A stretch of 64,000 bases of DNA from Planctomycetota bacterium (GTDB taxonomy: Bacteria > Planctomycetota > Phycisphaerae > UBA1845): the NCBI GenBank assembly GCA_016200265.1, contig JACQFE010000043.1, positions 1-64,000 of the forward strand. The letters run 5' to 3'. Under the pieces are notes generated by a model that was not told the origin of the DNA, made no database searches, and was given only the letters and a program-made list of their open reading frames with translations. Position 1 is the stretch's first letter, and each line of letters begins with the position of its first letter. Of this stretch, positions 1 to 7,342 are shown one piece after another. Made by a program: the position numbers and the translations under genes.

Positions 1-227
1 TACAGGTCGTACACACAGGCCAGCTTGTCCTCGGCCAGCAGGTCGATCGCACTGATGCAGCGCAGGAAATTGAGGCTCAGCCGCGAATCATCACGCAGAA
101 ATTTCGCGACCTCCAGCCAGCGTCCCACGGCCACGCGAGCACACGGATGTCCGCCGCCGACAGCGGTCTCCTCAATCGCGTCGCCAAACGTATCTTTCAG
201 CAATTTGCAGATTTCTTCCGGTGCCAT
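1..227 (-). CDS. nuoC: NADH-quinone oxidoreductase subunit C, N-terminal part (cut by window edge)
   Basis: Seen: on the minus strand an ATG at 227 opens 75 codons that run off the left edge. The start reads MAPEEICKLLKDTFGDAI, followed by RFLRDD-like and FLRCISAIDL segments ending in CVYDL. This matches the N-terminus of the 30-kDa subunit of complex I, where a FGDAI segment precedes a helix and the I(S/G)xxD-xxxVVYxL strand. Known: NuoC is part of the peripheral arm of the membrane-bound NADH:quinone oxidoreductase. No strong ribosome binding site is visible before the ATG. The gene is divergent from the thioredoxin-like gene at 372. No nuoB or nuoA is found upstream of it, so it seems to head its transcription unit here. 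Only about 75 residues are visible, so the assignment is good but not certain. Confidence 0.75.
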   Translation of the reverse strand, partial: MAPEEICKLLKDTFGDAIEETAVGGGHPCARVAVGRWLEVAKFLRDDSRLSLNFLRCISAIDLLAEDKLACVYDL

Positions 228-371
228 GCCGCCATCATAAAGCGGTCACGCGAAGCCGTCTATGCGTGGAAACCACGCCGAACGCGTATTCCCCTATTCA
301 ACCGTCACGAGCGCGAAACTGCCGAATTGATTGGACTGTTAAAGGCCCCATCCCGTTGTATACTCATTCAC

Positions 372-1472
372 ATGATCAGCACAATTGCTTTATGTTTACT
401 ATGCTTCACTTTGCAGCAACCCGACGCTTCGAAGATCGAAGCGCCAAAGACGGATTCCTGGCGGGCATGGCTCGATTGTCCCTGCGGAGAGCTGCCTTTC
501 GGTATCTGGCTCCAGCGCGACATGGACAAATGGTCCGCATTCATCATCAACGGAAAAGAACGCGCGGCCGTCCCGCACGTCGAATGGACCGGCGCCGAAC
601 TCGTGCTCGACATCACCGATTACGACTCGACGATCCGCGCCAAGCCCAGCGAAATTGCCGGTCGATGGTCCGCCAAATTCGCATCCGATGAAGAGCCGGC
701 CGTCGGCGTCTTCGAAGTCGCACTCAACGGCGTCGTCTACGGCACGTTCCTCACCACGACCGGCGATTATCGATTTCTTGAAGGCGCGTTCGACGGTGAA
801 GAACTCAAGCTGTCCGCGTTCGACGGCGCCCACGCATTCCTCTTCAAGGCCAGGATGCAGCCCGATGGCACTCTCGCCGGCGACTTCTGGGCTCGCGACG
901 CGTTTCACGACACATGGACCGCGAAGAAAGACCCCAAGGCCGAACTACCCGACGCCTTTTCGATCACCAAGCGCACCGACAATTACGATCTCGCCAAGCT
1001 CTCGTTCCCCGATCTTGAAGGCAAACCGCACACGCTGGCCGATCCCGCGTTCGCGGGCAAGGCTCGCATCATCGAAGTCTTCGGCTCATGGTGTCCGAAC
1101 TGCCACGACGCCTCGAATTATCTGAACGACCTGTACCATCGCCTCCACTCGAAAGGCCTGTCCGTCGTCGGCCTCGCATTCGAAATCACCGGCGACTTGT
1201 CGCGCGACACCGAGCAGGTCAAGAAATTCACCTCGGTCCACAAAGTCGAATATCCGGTTCTGATCGCGGGTGTCTCTGATCGCGAAAAGGCCTCCGCCTC
1301 GCTCCCCATGCTCGAAAAACTCCGCGCCTACCCGACCATCATCGTCCTCGACGAGTCCGGCAAAGTCCGGGCCATCTACACCGGCTTCTCCGGCCCCGCC
1401 ACAGGCGACGAATACAAGAAGTTCCAGATCAAGTTCGAGGGCGTCGTTGAGGAATTGCTGAAGAAATCCTGA
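372..1472 (+). CDS. Exported thioredoxin-like protein (TlpA/redoxin type)
   Basis: A 366-residue protein. The ATG at 372 is chosen because it starts a hydrophobic leader (MISTIALCLLCFTL); the frame is open further upstream but without a leader. Residues about 20-200 form a beta-rich region with no motif I recognise. Residues about 215-366 are a thioredoxin fold with the active site WCPNC (Cys241 and Cys244), then a region typical of TlpA/AlkyI hydroperoxide reductase-like domains and a cis-proline segment AYPTIIVLDESG near the end. Known: TlpA-type proteins are periplasmic or membrane-anchored thiol-disulphide reductases. Inference: it acts in the periplasm on exported thiol proteins. The leader is short and lacks a clear n-region charge, so export is likely but not certain. 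It stands alone, divergent from nuoC. Confidence 0.8.
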   Translation: MISTIALCLLCFTLQQPDASKIEAPKTDSWRAWLDCPCGELPFGIWLQRDMDKWSAFIINGKERAAVPHVEWTGAELVLDITDYDSTIRAKPSEIAGRWSAKFASDEEPAVGVFEVALNGVVYGTFLTTTGDYRFLEGAFDGEELKLSAFDGAHAFLFKARMQPDGTLAGDFWARDAFHDTWTAKKDPKAELPDAFSITKRTDNYDLAKLSFPDLEGKPHTLADPAFAGKARIIEVFGSWCPNCHDASNYLNDLYHRLHSKGLSVVGLAFEITGDLSRDTEQVKKFTSVHKVEYPVLIAGVSDREKASASLPMLEKLRAYPTIIVLDESGKVRAIYTGFSGPATGDEYKKFQIKFEGVVEELLKKS

Positions 1473-1482
1473 TGCGCGGCTA

Positions 1483-1514
1483 TTCCCGAGCCGCCTCGTT
1501 CACGGGGCGGGTTT
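1483..1514 (+). repeat. 32-bp direct repeat, copy 1
   Basis: Begins TTCCCGAGCCGCCTCG and ends GGGGCGGGTTT. It matches 1609-1640 at 30 of 32 positions by eye. CCGCC and GGCGG inside the unit can pair, so each copy can form a small hairpin, as in REP-type elements. Confidence 0.7.
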
Positions 1515-1608
1515 CTGATTGCTGGCGGCTCGCGGTGCTGGGCCGAGCGCCGATCAGAACCGCGAGTGTTAAAGAGCGGCAGGTCCCTTCTCGCACAGCT
1601 CCGTGCCG

Positions 1609-1640
1609 TTCCCGAGCCGCCTCATTCATGGGGCGGGTTT
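1609..1640 (+). repeat. 32-bp direct repeat, copy 2
   Basis: Second copy of the element at 1483-1514, offset by 126 bp. The two differences are G to A and C to T in the middle of the unit. It lies just after the TlpA-like gene, where a transcript end would be expected. Confidence 0.7.
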
Positions 1641-1810
1641 TTCGGCGGCGGGTACAAACCCGCAGAATTTACGTCCCGCACGATTTTTTCGCCAAATTCC
1701 GCCTTTTCGCGCTTGCGGGCGACCGTGGCGGGTCGGTAAACTACATTCAGTCTCATTTTTCCCTGCCGGGTTGGAGGCGGCGCTGCGCTTGGCCATGCCA
1801 CCCTCGGAAT

Positions 1811-2284
1811 TCACGCCGTCTTTTTCGCTCCAGAATGAATCTCCTCATTAGGAAAATCGGGGTTGCTTGCTTGATCCGATGCGAATGACTTTGGCCACCA
1901 TAACTGAAACGAGTGAATATCACTGACTTCCAAATCCAAGAGGAGTTTTTTGCCGCCTTTGGACGCTGGAATTACGCCTTTCGGCGGAAACTCCGGGCCC
2001 AGTTCGGCCAAGCCAAGGCATACTTGCAATATCATTGGGTAACATTGCTCCCAAAGAGGCACCAACTCATGCCAAATTGGGGCTCGATACCAATGCGGAC
2101 CGTAGAACCGCATCCAAGAACTCTTGTCCTCCGGGTTCAATCCAAGTGCCAGTTTCGTCATGCCACTTGACATTGCATGATCGAGCAGTGAACCAATAAG
2201 CAATTGAAGTCCTGCGCGATCTGCAACAAATTCTTTGTCCTTGCGGAAATCGCAAATCTTGATTCGCCTTCTTCCGAAGATCAT
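1811..2284 (-). CDS. Hypothetical protein, 157 residues
   Basis: I do not recognise the family. The ATG at 2284 has a very good ribosome binding site (GGAGGG, 8 bases upstream), which is the main reason to accept the gene. The product is soluble-looking with no signal peptide. It has a predicted helical start (GLQLLIGSLLDHAM), several Trp residues and a segment HSFQLWWPKSF near the C-terminus. It faces away from the TlpA-like gene and lies downstream of the lipid A operon on the same strand, but about 700 bases away, so it is probably transcribed separately. Confidence 0.55.
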   Translation of the reverse strand: MIFGRRRIKICDFRKDKEFVADRAGLQLLIGSLLDHAMSSGMTKLALGLNPEDKSSWMRFYGPHWYRAPIWHELVPLWEQCYPMILQVCLGLAELGPEFPPKGVIPASKGGKKLLLDLEVSDIHSFQLWWPKSFASDQASNPDFPNEEIHSGAKKTA

Positions 2285-2782
2285 TTTCGTGACCCTCCGC
2301 CGTTAGGTACGCTTTCTGTATTCTTGAAGGGTCGATATCAATGTCAAGGCGGAGTGCCCCAAGCGGCGCCGTTTGCAATCTGGGGGCGAGATTTCCATAC
2401 GACGGCCGCAAGGCTCGAGTTGCGCCATTTGCAACATGGGGGGCACCCTTTCCTTGCCGTTTCCACCCGTTCGCTCAATTTCTCAAATTTGCCAACCGCC
2501 CTTGACGTTCTTTTCCATGAAGAAGAATGACCTCATCCCGGACATTCCGCCTTGACGCCCGTTTTCTTGGCCCGCGCCGCTTCGACACTCCCTTTTCACA
2601 CCTTTCCCCCATTCGACGCTTTCGCGCATTATTTCTGCATTCAAATTCACTCTTCGATCCTGTTTTTCCGCATTCCGAATTCATGATTCCGCATTTGCGG
2701 AAGTGCCGCGCTGTGACACTCGTGAAATTTATCCTTGCGAAACGAACCCATCTGAAAGTGTCACTGAATACGCCCGCGCGAT

Positions 2783-2817
2783 GGCGCTCGACGAAAATCA
2801 CAAATTCGTCGAGCGCC
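2783..2817. repeat. Perfect 13-bp inverted repeat with 9-base loop
   Basis: The left arm GGCGCTCGACGAA (2783-2795) is exactly complementary to the right arm TTCGTCGAGCGCC (2805-2817). No T-run follows on either strand, so it does not look like a standard intrinsic terminator. It lies 67 bases from the parS-like site. It could be a protein-binding palindrome or a structured RNA end of the lipid A operon transcript. Confidence 0.75.
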
Positions 2818-2884
2818 GCGCAAGTTATTAAAGTACGCTGCGATACTGATGCCCATTGCCTACTGCCTGTTGCCTTTGAAATGT

Positions 2885-2900
2885 TGTTTCACGTGAAACC
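2885..2900. promoter_or_regulatory. parS-like ParB binding site
   Basis: The sequence TGTTTCACGTGAAACC contains the perfect 14-bp palindrome GTTTCACGTGAAAC (2886-2899) and differs from the widely conserved parS consensus TGTTTCACGTGAAACA only at the last base. Known: chromosomal parS sites load ParB and usually cluster near the replication origin. It is intergenic here. I saw no second copy in the window and no parA/parB gene. Confidence 0.75.
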
Positions 2901-2985
2901 AATCTGCGGAAATCTGCGTAATCTGCGGTTATTTTCTGGCGCTCTGCATTTCGACGATTCAATTTTTCGACTTTTCGACGTTTCC

Positions 2986-4011
2986 CTACTTGATCGGCAG
3001 TCGCTCGCCCCACGCTTGTTCGGCCACGGATTTGGTGATGCGCTCAGCGAGGTCGACGGCGGCCAGGCCTTCTTCGGCCGTCACGCCTTTCGATTCCCCG
3101 CTGCGGACGCAATCGAGGAAAGACTGTATTTCGGCCCGAAGCGGCTCCACGTCATCCACCGCGAGTTCCTCGATCTTGAGGAGCGACCCGAAGTCGATGT
3201 TCGCGAATTGCGAGAGGTCTTCGAAATTTCGCTCACGGGCCATGCGGATGAAATCGACGTTGTCGGCCAGCTTGATGGCGATGCCGGATTTTTTTTGATA
3301 ATCCATCGAAAGATACGCGGTCGGGCAGAACACGCGGATTTTTCGCTCGGTTTTCAGAGCGAGCCGCGAGGCGGTGAGATTGGCGACGGCCTGATTGTCG
3401 AAGCGGAGCCGGGCGTTGGCGATATCCTCAAACTTGCCCAGCACGTTCACGCCGACGGCATCGACCGCGCAGCTCGTCGAACGCACAAGGTGCAGCACGA
3501 TGTCGATATCATGAATCATCATGTCGAACACGACTCCGATGTCCGCGCTGCGAAACGTGAACGGACTGATGCGATGCGTCTCGATGAATCGCGGCGATAC
3601 TTCCATGCGAATGAGCGCCTGCACCACCGGATTGAATCGCTCGGAGTGGCCGACCTGAAGCACGCGACCCGTGCGGCGAGCGGCCTCAACAAGCTGCCGT
3701 GCGGAATCGACATTCTGCGCCAACGGCTTTTCCACGAGCACGTGGACGCCTCGCTCCATGAGCGGAATTGCGACTTCAGCGTGATAGACCGTCGGCACGG
3801 CGATGGTTGCGGCGTCGATTTCGCCCGATATTTCATCCGCCGAAGCAACGGCCTTCGCGCCGAATTGCTCGGCCATTGGCGTCGCACGAGCGAGGTCTTT
3901 GTCGACGATGGCGACGAGCTTCGCCCCGGCGGTCTCGGAATAAATGCGGGCATGGTGCCGACCCATGTGTCCGGCCCCAATGACTGCGACACGGAGAGGA
4001 TTTATCGGCAT
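2986..4011 (-). CDS. Gfo/Idh/MocA-family NAD(P)-dependent oxidoreductase in the lipid A operon
   Basis: 341 residues, the usual length for this family. The N-terminal Rossmann fold is clear (VAVIGAGHMGRHHARIY, residues 8-24), followed by the family EKPLA motif near residue 95. The C-terminal alpha/beta domain carries IHDIDIVLHLV near residue 170. Its start codon lies 2 bases after the lpxA stop, so it is translated with lpxA. Known: a Gfo/Idh enzyme beside lpxA is GnnA in bacteria that make UDP-GlcNAc3N, where GnnA oxidises the 3-OH of UDP-GlcNAc and GnnB transaminates it. No GnnB-like gene is visible here. Substrate is therefore a guess: UDP-GlcNAc or a related nucleotide sugar. The next gene downstream on the strand is not lpxB. 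Confidence 0.85.
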   Translation of the reverse strand: MPINPLRVAVIGAGHMGRHHARIYSETAGAKLVAIVDKDLARATPMAEQFGAKAVASADEISGEIDAATIAVPTVYHAEVAIPLMERGVHVLVEKPLAQNVDSARQLVEAARRTGRVLQVGHSERFNPVVQALIRMEVSPRFIETHRISPFTFRSADIGVVFDMMIHDIDIVLHLVRSTSCAVDAVGVNVLGKFEDIANARLRFDNQAVANLTASRLALKTERKIRVFCPTAYLSMDYQKKSGIAIKLADNVDFIRMARERNFEDLSQFANIDFGSLLKIEELAVDDVEPLRAEIQSFLDCVRSGESKGVTAEEGLAAVDLAERITKSVAEQAWGERLPIK

Positions 4012-4013
4012 GT

Positions 4014-4991
4014 TCAGGGTTCCTTGGTTTCGACCCTCACCCTGCCCTCTCCCTGTGAGGGAGAGGGTGACGTATTTCCTGACAAGTCCGATGTCGTCAA
4101 ATTCGACGTTGGCATAACCGACGCCGTCATCTTTCCGTCAAGCTTCCACGAATCGCGATGGACGGGATCATTGCGAAGTGATTCCAGATATCGACCGTGG
4201 CGGCCATGCGCGAACGATCGCATGAGAAATTCGCACAGGTTTCGCACGTGCGGATTGAGACCCGGCACTTCGAGCATAACCTGCACGCGGTCGGTCATGA
4301 CGATGCCGCTGTTTCTCGCTCGGCGGGAAAAGAGCTGCATGAATGCGTCTTTCAGCGCGGCGATGTCGGTTTGCGAAAAACCGCTGCGCTCCAGGCCGAC
4401 GCCGTTGATCATGCGAATTTCAGAACGCGTTCCGCGGGCTGCGACCATCACCACATACGGCGGAACGTCAGCGGACACGCGCGTCATCCCGCCGATGAAC
4501 GCGTGCTTGCCAATGGTGACGAAGTGGTGAACGGCTGTGCAACCGCCCATGTTCACATGATCCTCAACACGAACATGGCCGGCGAATTGCACGCCGTTGG
4601 CGATGATACACCGATTGCCGACAAAACAATCGTGAGCCACGTGAACGCCGATGAGGAACAAATTATCGTTCCCGATATGCGTGATGCCGCCGCCATTGCC
4701 CGTGCCGGGATGCACCGTGACCATTTCGCGAAAGATATTGCGATCGCCGATTTCGAGAAAGGTGCGCTCGCCGCTGAATTTCACGTCCTGCGGCGGGGCG
4801 CCGAGAACGGCCTGAGGAAATACCTCGCAACGCGAGCCGAGAGTCGTGAAACCCTCGATTGACGCGTGATGGTGCAACGTGCAATCATCACCGATGGTCA
4901 CGTCGCGACCGACGTAACAATACGGCCCGATCGAGACGTTTCGTCCGATGCATGCGCCGCTTTCAATGATGGCCGTCGGGTGAATGCTCAC
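4014..4991 (-). CDS. lpxA: UDP-N-acetylglucosamine acyltransferase LpxA
   Basis: 325 residues with the GTG at 4991 as start, chosen because VSIHPTAIIESGA is the normal LpxA N-terminus; a TTG at 5024 would overlap fabZ. Left-handed beta-helix hexapeptides cover residues about 1-180, including HVAHDCFVGNRC, which carries the catalytic His of the family. The helical C-terminal region follows. Known: LpxA transfers a 3-hydroxyacyl chain from ACP to UDP-GlcNAc, the first step of lipid A synthesis in the cytoplasm. Odd: the usual length is about 260 residues. The extra C-terminal tail ends in SPSPSQGEGRVRVETKEP, encoded by a dispersed hairpin repeat at 4034-4070, so the tail is probably a later addition and not part of the fold. 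Confidence 0.93.
   Translation of the reverse strand: MSIHPTAIIESGACIGRNVSIGPYCYVGRDVTIGDDCTLHHHASIEGFTTLGSRCEVFPQAVLGAPPQDVKFSGERTFLEIGDRNIFREMVTVHPGTGNGGGITHIGNDNLFLIGVHVAHDCFVGNRCIIANGVQFAGHVRVEDHVNMGGCTAVHHFVTIGKHAFIGGMTRVSADVPPYVVMVAARGTRSEIRMINGVGLERSGFSQTDIAALKDAFMQLFSRRARNSGIVMTDRVQVMLEVPGLNPHVRNLCEFLMRSFAHGRHGRYLESLRNDPVHRDSWKLDGKMTASVMPTSNLTTSDLSGNTSPSPSQGEGRVRVETKEP
4034..4070. repeat. Dispersed hairpin repeat inside the 3' end of lpxA
   Basis: CCCTCTCCCT (4045-4054) pairs exactly with AGGGAGAGGG (4058-4067) around a 3-base loop, with CCCTCACCCTG to the left. This GA/CT-rich hairpin type is a common dispersed element in many bacterial genomes. Read in the lpxA frame it gives SPSPSQGEGRVRV. 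It could also act as a hairpin in the mRNA between lpxA and the Gfo/Idh gene. Confidence 0.7.
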
Positions 4992-5001
4992 GACATCGAT
5001 C

Positions 5002-6321
5002 TCACAACGACTCCGAATCCGCAAGAAGGAACTTTATTTCCGCTTCGGCCACGAGCTCACCCGCGACCGTCGCGCGACCTTTCACGTGCCCGGTGTTGGA
5101 GCGAATGCGGACGGCCTCCGCTTCCAGGATTAATTGGTCGCCCGGGCGCACCGCGCGGCGGAATTTCACTTTGTCCAGGCTCAACAATACCGCCGTCTTG
5201 CCTTTGTGCTCAAGCTCCTGGCTGAGCAGGATGCCGCCGATCTGCGCAAGGGCCTCGATCACCAAAACACCGGGCATGATCGGATCGCCCGGATAGTGGC
5301 CTTGAAAAAACGGCTCGTTGATCGAAACATTTTTCAAGCCAACCACGCGTCGCGGGCCGTCAATTTCAATCACGCGATCAACCATCAGAAATGGATACCG
5401 ATGCGGCAGAATCCGCTGCACCTGATGAATATCCACGGCGGGGGCACGATCAAGGAAGTGTGCGCGTTGCGCCGTATCGAAGCGCTCTCGAAGTGCCACG
5501 ACCATGGCATGATTGAGGGCATGCCCGCTCTTCCTCGCATAGACACGTCCATAAATCGGACGACCGAACAACGTGAGATCACCGAGAAGATCGAGAATCT
5601 TGTGCCGAACGCATTCATCCGGAAAGCGGAGCCGATTTTCAATCGGACCATTGTCACCGAACACGAGAATGTCTTGATAACCAAGGTGCGAACCAAGACC
5701 ATTGGCGCGCAATTCCTGAGCCTCTCGTTCCAACACAAAAGTTCGCGCAGGGGCAATATTGGCCTCGAAATTCTCGGGAGTGATTGCCGCCCGATACGTC
5801 TGCCTCCCTATGGGTCCTGACAACCCATAATCAAGATCATATGCAAGTTCCAATACTTCTGAATTCGGATCCAGCGGAGGCAGCGCGAGCACTTCACTGT
5901 CGCCATCAACGACCCGCACGACCTCGTCAATCGTGTAGCCCGCTCGAGGCGCGTCTTGTTCGTCGATCCCGGCGTCGCGAAAGCACTCCACGAACCCCAG
6001 CGAGCTGCCGTCGAGACCGGGAAGTTCATTCGCGTTCAGTTCGATTTGAAGATTGTCGAGATTGAGTCCCGCACAGGCACTCAGGCAATGCTCGACGGTT
6101 TCGATCGCCACCGTCCCATTGCGAAGCGACGTTCGTCGGGCACGTTTGGATACGTTGTTGACGAGTGCGGCGATTCGCGACGGCGGATTCTGATCTGTGC
6201 GAATAAACCAAATCCCGGTGTTCACCGCCCCGGGTCGAACGGTCATGGTGACCGGCTCGCCGGTGAATAACCCGCGGCCTTCAATCGCGATCTCATGATT
6301 GATGGTGTGTTGATGCTTCAA
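5002..6321 (-). CDS. lpxC/fabZ: Bifunctional LpxC deacetylase / FabZ dehydratase fusion
   Basis: About 439 residues from a TTG at 6321. I chose this start because LKHQHTINHEIAIEGRGLFTG corresponds to the start of LpxC; the frame is open upstream but that part overlaps lpxD and looks non-coding. LpxC part (about 1-295): ETVEHCLSA and HKILDLLGDL carry the zinc ligands, and SGHALNH the catalytic His. FabZ part (about 300-439): ILPHRYPFLMVDRV, then QGHYPGDPIMPG with the catalytic His and VIEALAQ with the catalytic Glu. Known: LpxC removes the acetyl group of UDP-3-acyl-GlcNAc and FabZ dehydrates 3-hydroxyacyl-ACP; the fusion is known in Bacteroidetes and others and couples lipid A to fatty acid synthesis. 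It overlaps the lpxD end by 29 bases. Confidence 0.93.
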   Translation of the reverse strand: MKHQHTINHEIAIEGRGLFTGEPVTMTVRPGAVNTGIWFIRTDQNPPSRIAALVNNVSKRARRTSLRNGTVAIETVEHCLSACAGLNLDNLQIELNANELPGLDGSSLGFVECFRDAGIDEQDAPRAGYTIDEVVRVVDGDSEVLALPPLDPNSEVLELAYDLDYGLSGPIGRQTYRAAITPENFEANIAPARTFVLEREAQELRANGLGSHLGYQDILVFGDNGPIENRLRFPDECVRHKILDLLGDLTLFGRPIYGRVYARKSGHALNHAMVVALRERFDTAQRAHFLDRAPAVDIHQVQRILPHRYPFLMVDRVIEIDGPRRVVGLKNVSINEPFFQGHYPGDPIMPGVLVIEALAQIGGILLSQELEHKGKTAVLLSLDKVKFRRAVRPGDQLILEAEAVRIRSNTGHVKGRATVAGELVAEAEIKFLLADSESL

Positions 6322-7342
6322 GACGTTCCAACCGCTCGCGGAGCTCCTGGACCTCATCCAGCAATTCAGGCACTTTGCGGGCGGCGGCACGCTCGCGGCG
6401 CTCACGGCGAATGTCCTGGGCCGGAAACCCGAATACCGTGGCTCCGTCCTCAATGTCTTTGGTAATCGTTGTGACCGCCGCGACTCGTACTCCATTGCCT
6501 ACGATGCTGTTGTCAAGAACGCTCGTCCTGCCGCCGGCTATGTAACCGTCACCAACGTGAACACTACCGCAAATGCCCGACATTGCGGCGATGGCGCAGT
6601 TGCGGCCAATGCGAACATTATGGGCAATCTGGCAGAAGTTATCAATTTTTGTGCCTCGCCCCACGATCGTCCATCCAAACTTCGAGCGATCGACGCAGGT
6701 ACATGCCCCGATCTCCACTTCGTCTTCAAGTCGAACGCCGCCTGTGTGCGGGAAACGATGGTGTCGACCGCCGTCGTAATAGAATCCAAATCCATCGCTT
6801 CCGATCACCGAATTGGGATGGATGATCACACGGCTTCCGATCTGACAACCATCGCGGATCACGACGTTTGGCCAAATGAAGCAGTCGTCGCCGACGCTCG
6901 TGTTGCGGCCAATGAACACGCCCGAATGAATCACGCACGAAGCCCCGACGATCACGTCTTCGTCAATTACCACATGAGGGCCGATGCAGGTGTTGGAACC
7001 GATTGCGGCGGAAGGGTGCACGACTGCGGTGGGATGGATGCCGGCGGGCGGCTTGATTGAAGGTTTCGCAAACGCACCGAGCAAACTGGAAATCGCGCGC
7101 TCAATGTTCTCGCAAAGAATCGCCGGCATCGCCGTATCGCCGAATCCTTTGGGTACAAGTACGATTCCCGCGCGGCTTTCTTTAAGTTTGCTCTCATACT
7201 CGGATCGTGAGACCCATGTCGCATCCGTCGGCGTTGCTTCGGAAACGTCGGCGACACCGGTGATTTTCACTCCATTGTCAACGCCGCGCATTTCGCCGCC
7301 GGTGAGGCCTGCCAATTCGCGTATCGTGTACCTGGTCGTCAT
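6293..7342 (-). CDS. lpxD: UDP-3-O-acylglucosamine N-acyltransferase LpxD
   Basis: 349 residues, normal for the family. Residues 1-100 form the LpxD N-terminal uridine-binding domain (start MTTRYTIRELAGLTGG). Residues about 100-305 are left-handed beta-helix hexapeptides with the family segment NFCQIAHNVRIGRNC containing the catalytic His. Residues about 315-345 are a short coiled coil (LLDEVQELRERLERLEAS). Known: it adds the second, N-linked hydroxyacyl chain in lipid A synthesis. The ATG overlaps the stop of the upstream skp gene (ATGA, 7339-7342), which indicates translational coupling. Confidence 0.94.
   Translation of the reverse strand: MTTRYTIRELAGLTGGEMRGVDNGVKITGVADVSEATPTDATWVSRSEYESKLKESRAGIVLVPKGFGDTAMPAILCENIERAISSLLGAFAKPSIKPPAGIHPTAVVHPSAAIGSNTCIGPHVVIDEDVIVGASCVIHSGVFIGRNTSVGDDCFIWPNVVIRDGCQIGSRVIIHPNSVIGSDGFGFYYDGGRHHRFPHTGGVRLEDEVEIGACTCVDRSKFGWTIVGRGTKIDNFCQIAHNVRIGRNCAIAAMSGICGSVHVGDGYIAGGRTSVLDNSIVGNGVRVAAVTTITKDIEDGATVFGFPAQDIRRERRERAAARKVPELLDEVQELRERLERLEASTHHQS

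Larger units (their letters stand above)
1473..1810. other. Intergenic region with a duplicated 32-bp element
   Basis: No convincing gene. The frame open from 1472 has no start signal and a composition unlike a protein. The notable content is a 32-bp direct repeat, listed separately. The rest shows nothing I can name. Confidence 0.5.
2285..2985. other. Intergenic region with parS-like site, inverted repeat and tandem octamers
   Basis: About 700 bases with no credible gene on either strand; a long plus-strand frame through it continues antisense across the Gfo/Idh and lpxA genes and is rejected. It holds a 13-bp inverted repeat (2783-2817), a near-perfect parS (2885-2900), and just after that three loose copies of AATCTGCG in about 35 bases (2901-2935). 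Confidence 0.6.

Noticed and set aside
1472..1888. Plus-strand frame of 138 codons after the TlpA-like gene
   Set aside because: It spans the duplicated 32-bp elements and ends over the minus-strand hypothetical gene, with no start signal.
2527..4530. Long plus-strand open frame of 667 codons
   Set aside because: It is antisense to the Gfo/Idh and lpxA genes, which have clear conserved families and tight operon spacing on the minus strand.
5002..5024. TTG at 5024 as lpxA start
   Set aside because: It overlaps fabZ and adds residues not seen in the family; the GTG at 4991 fits better.
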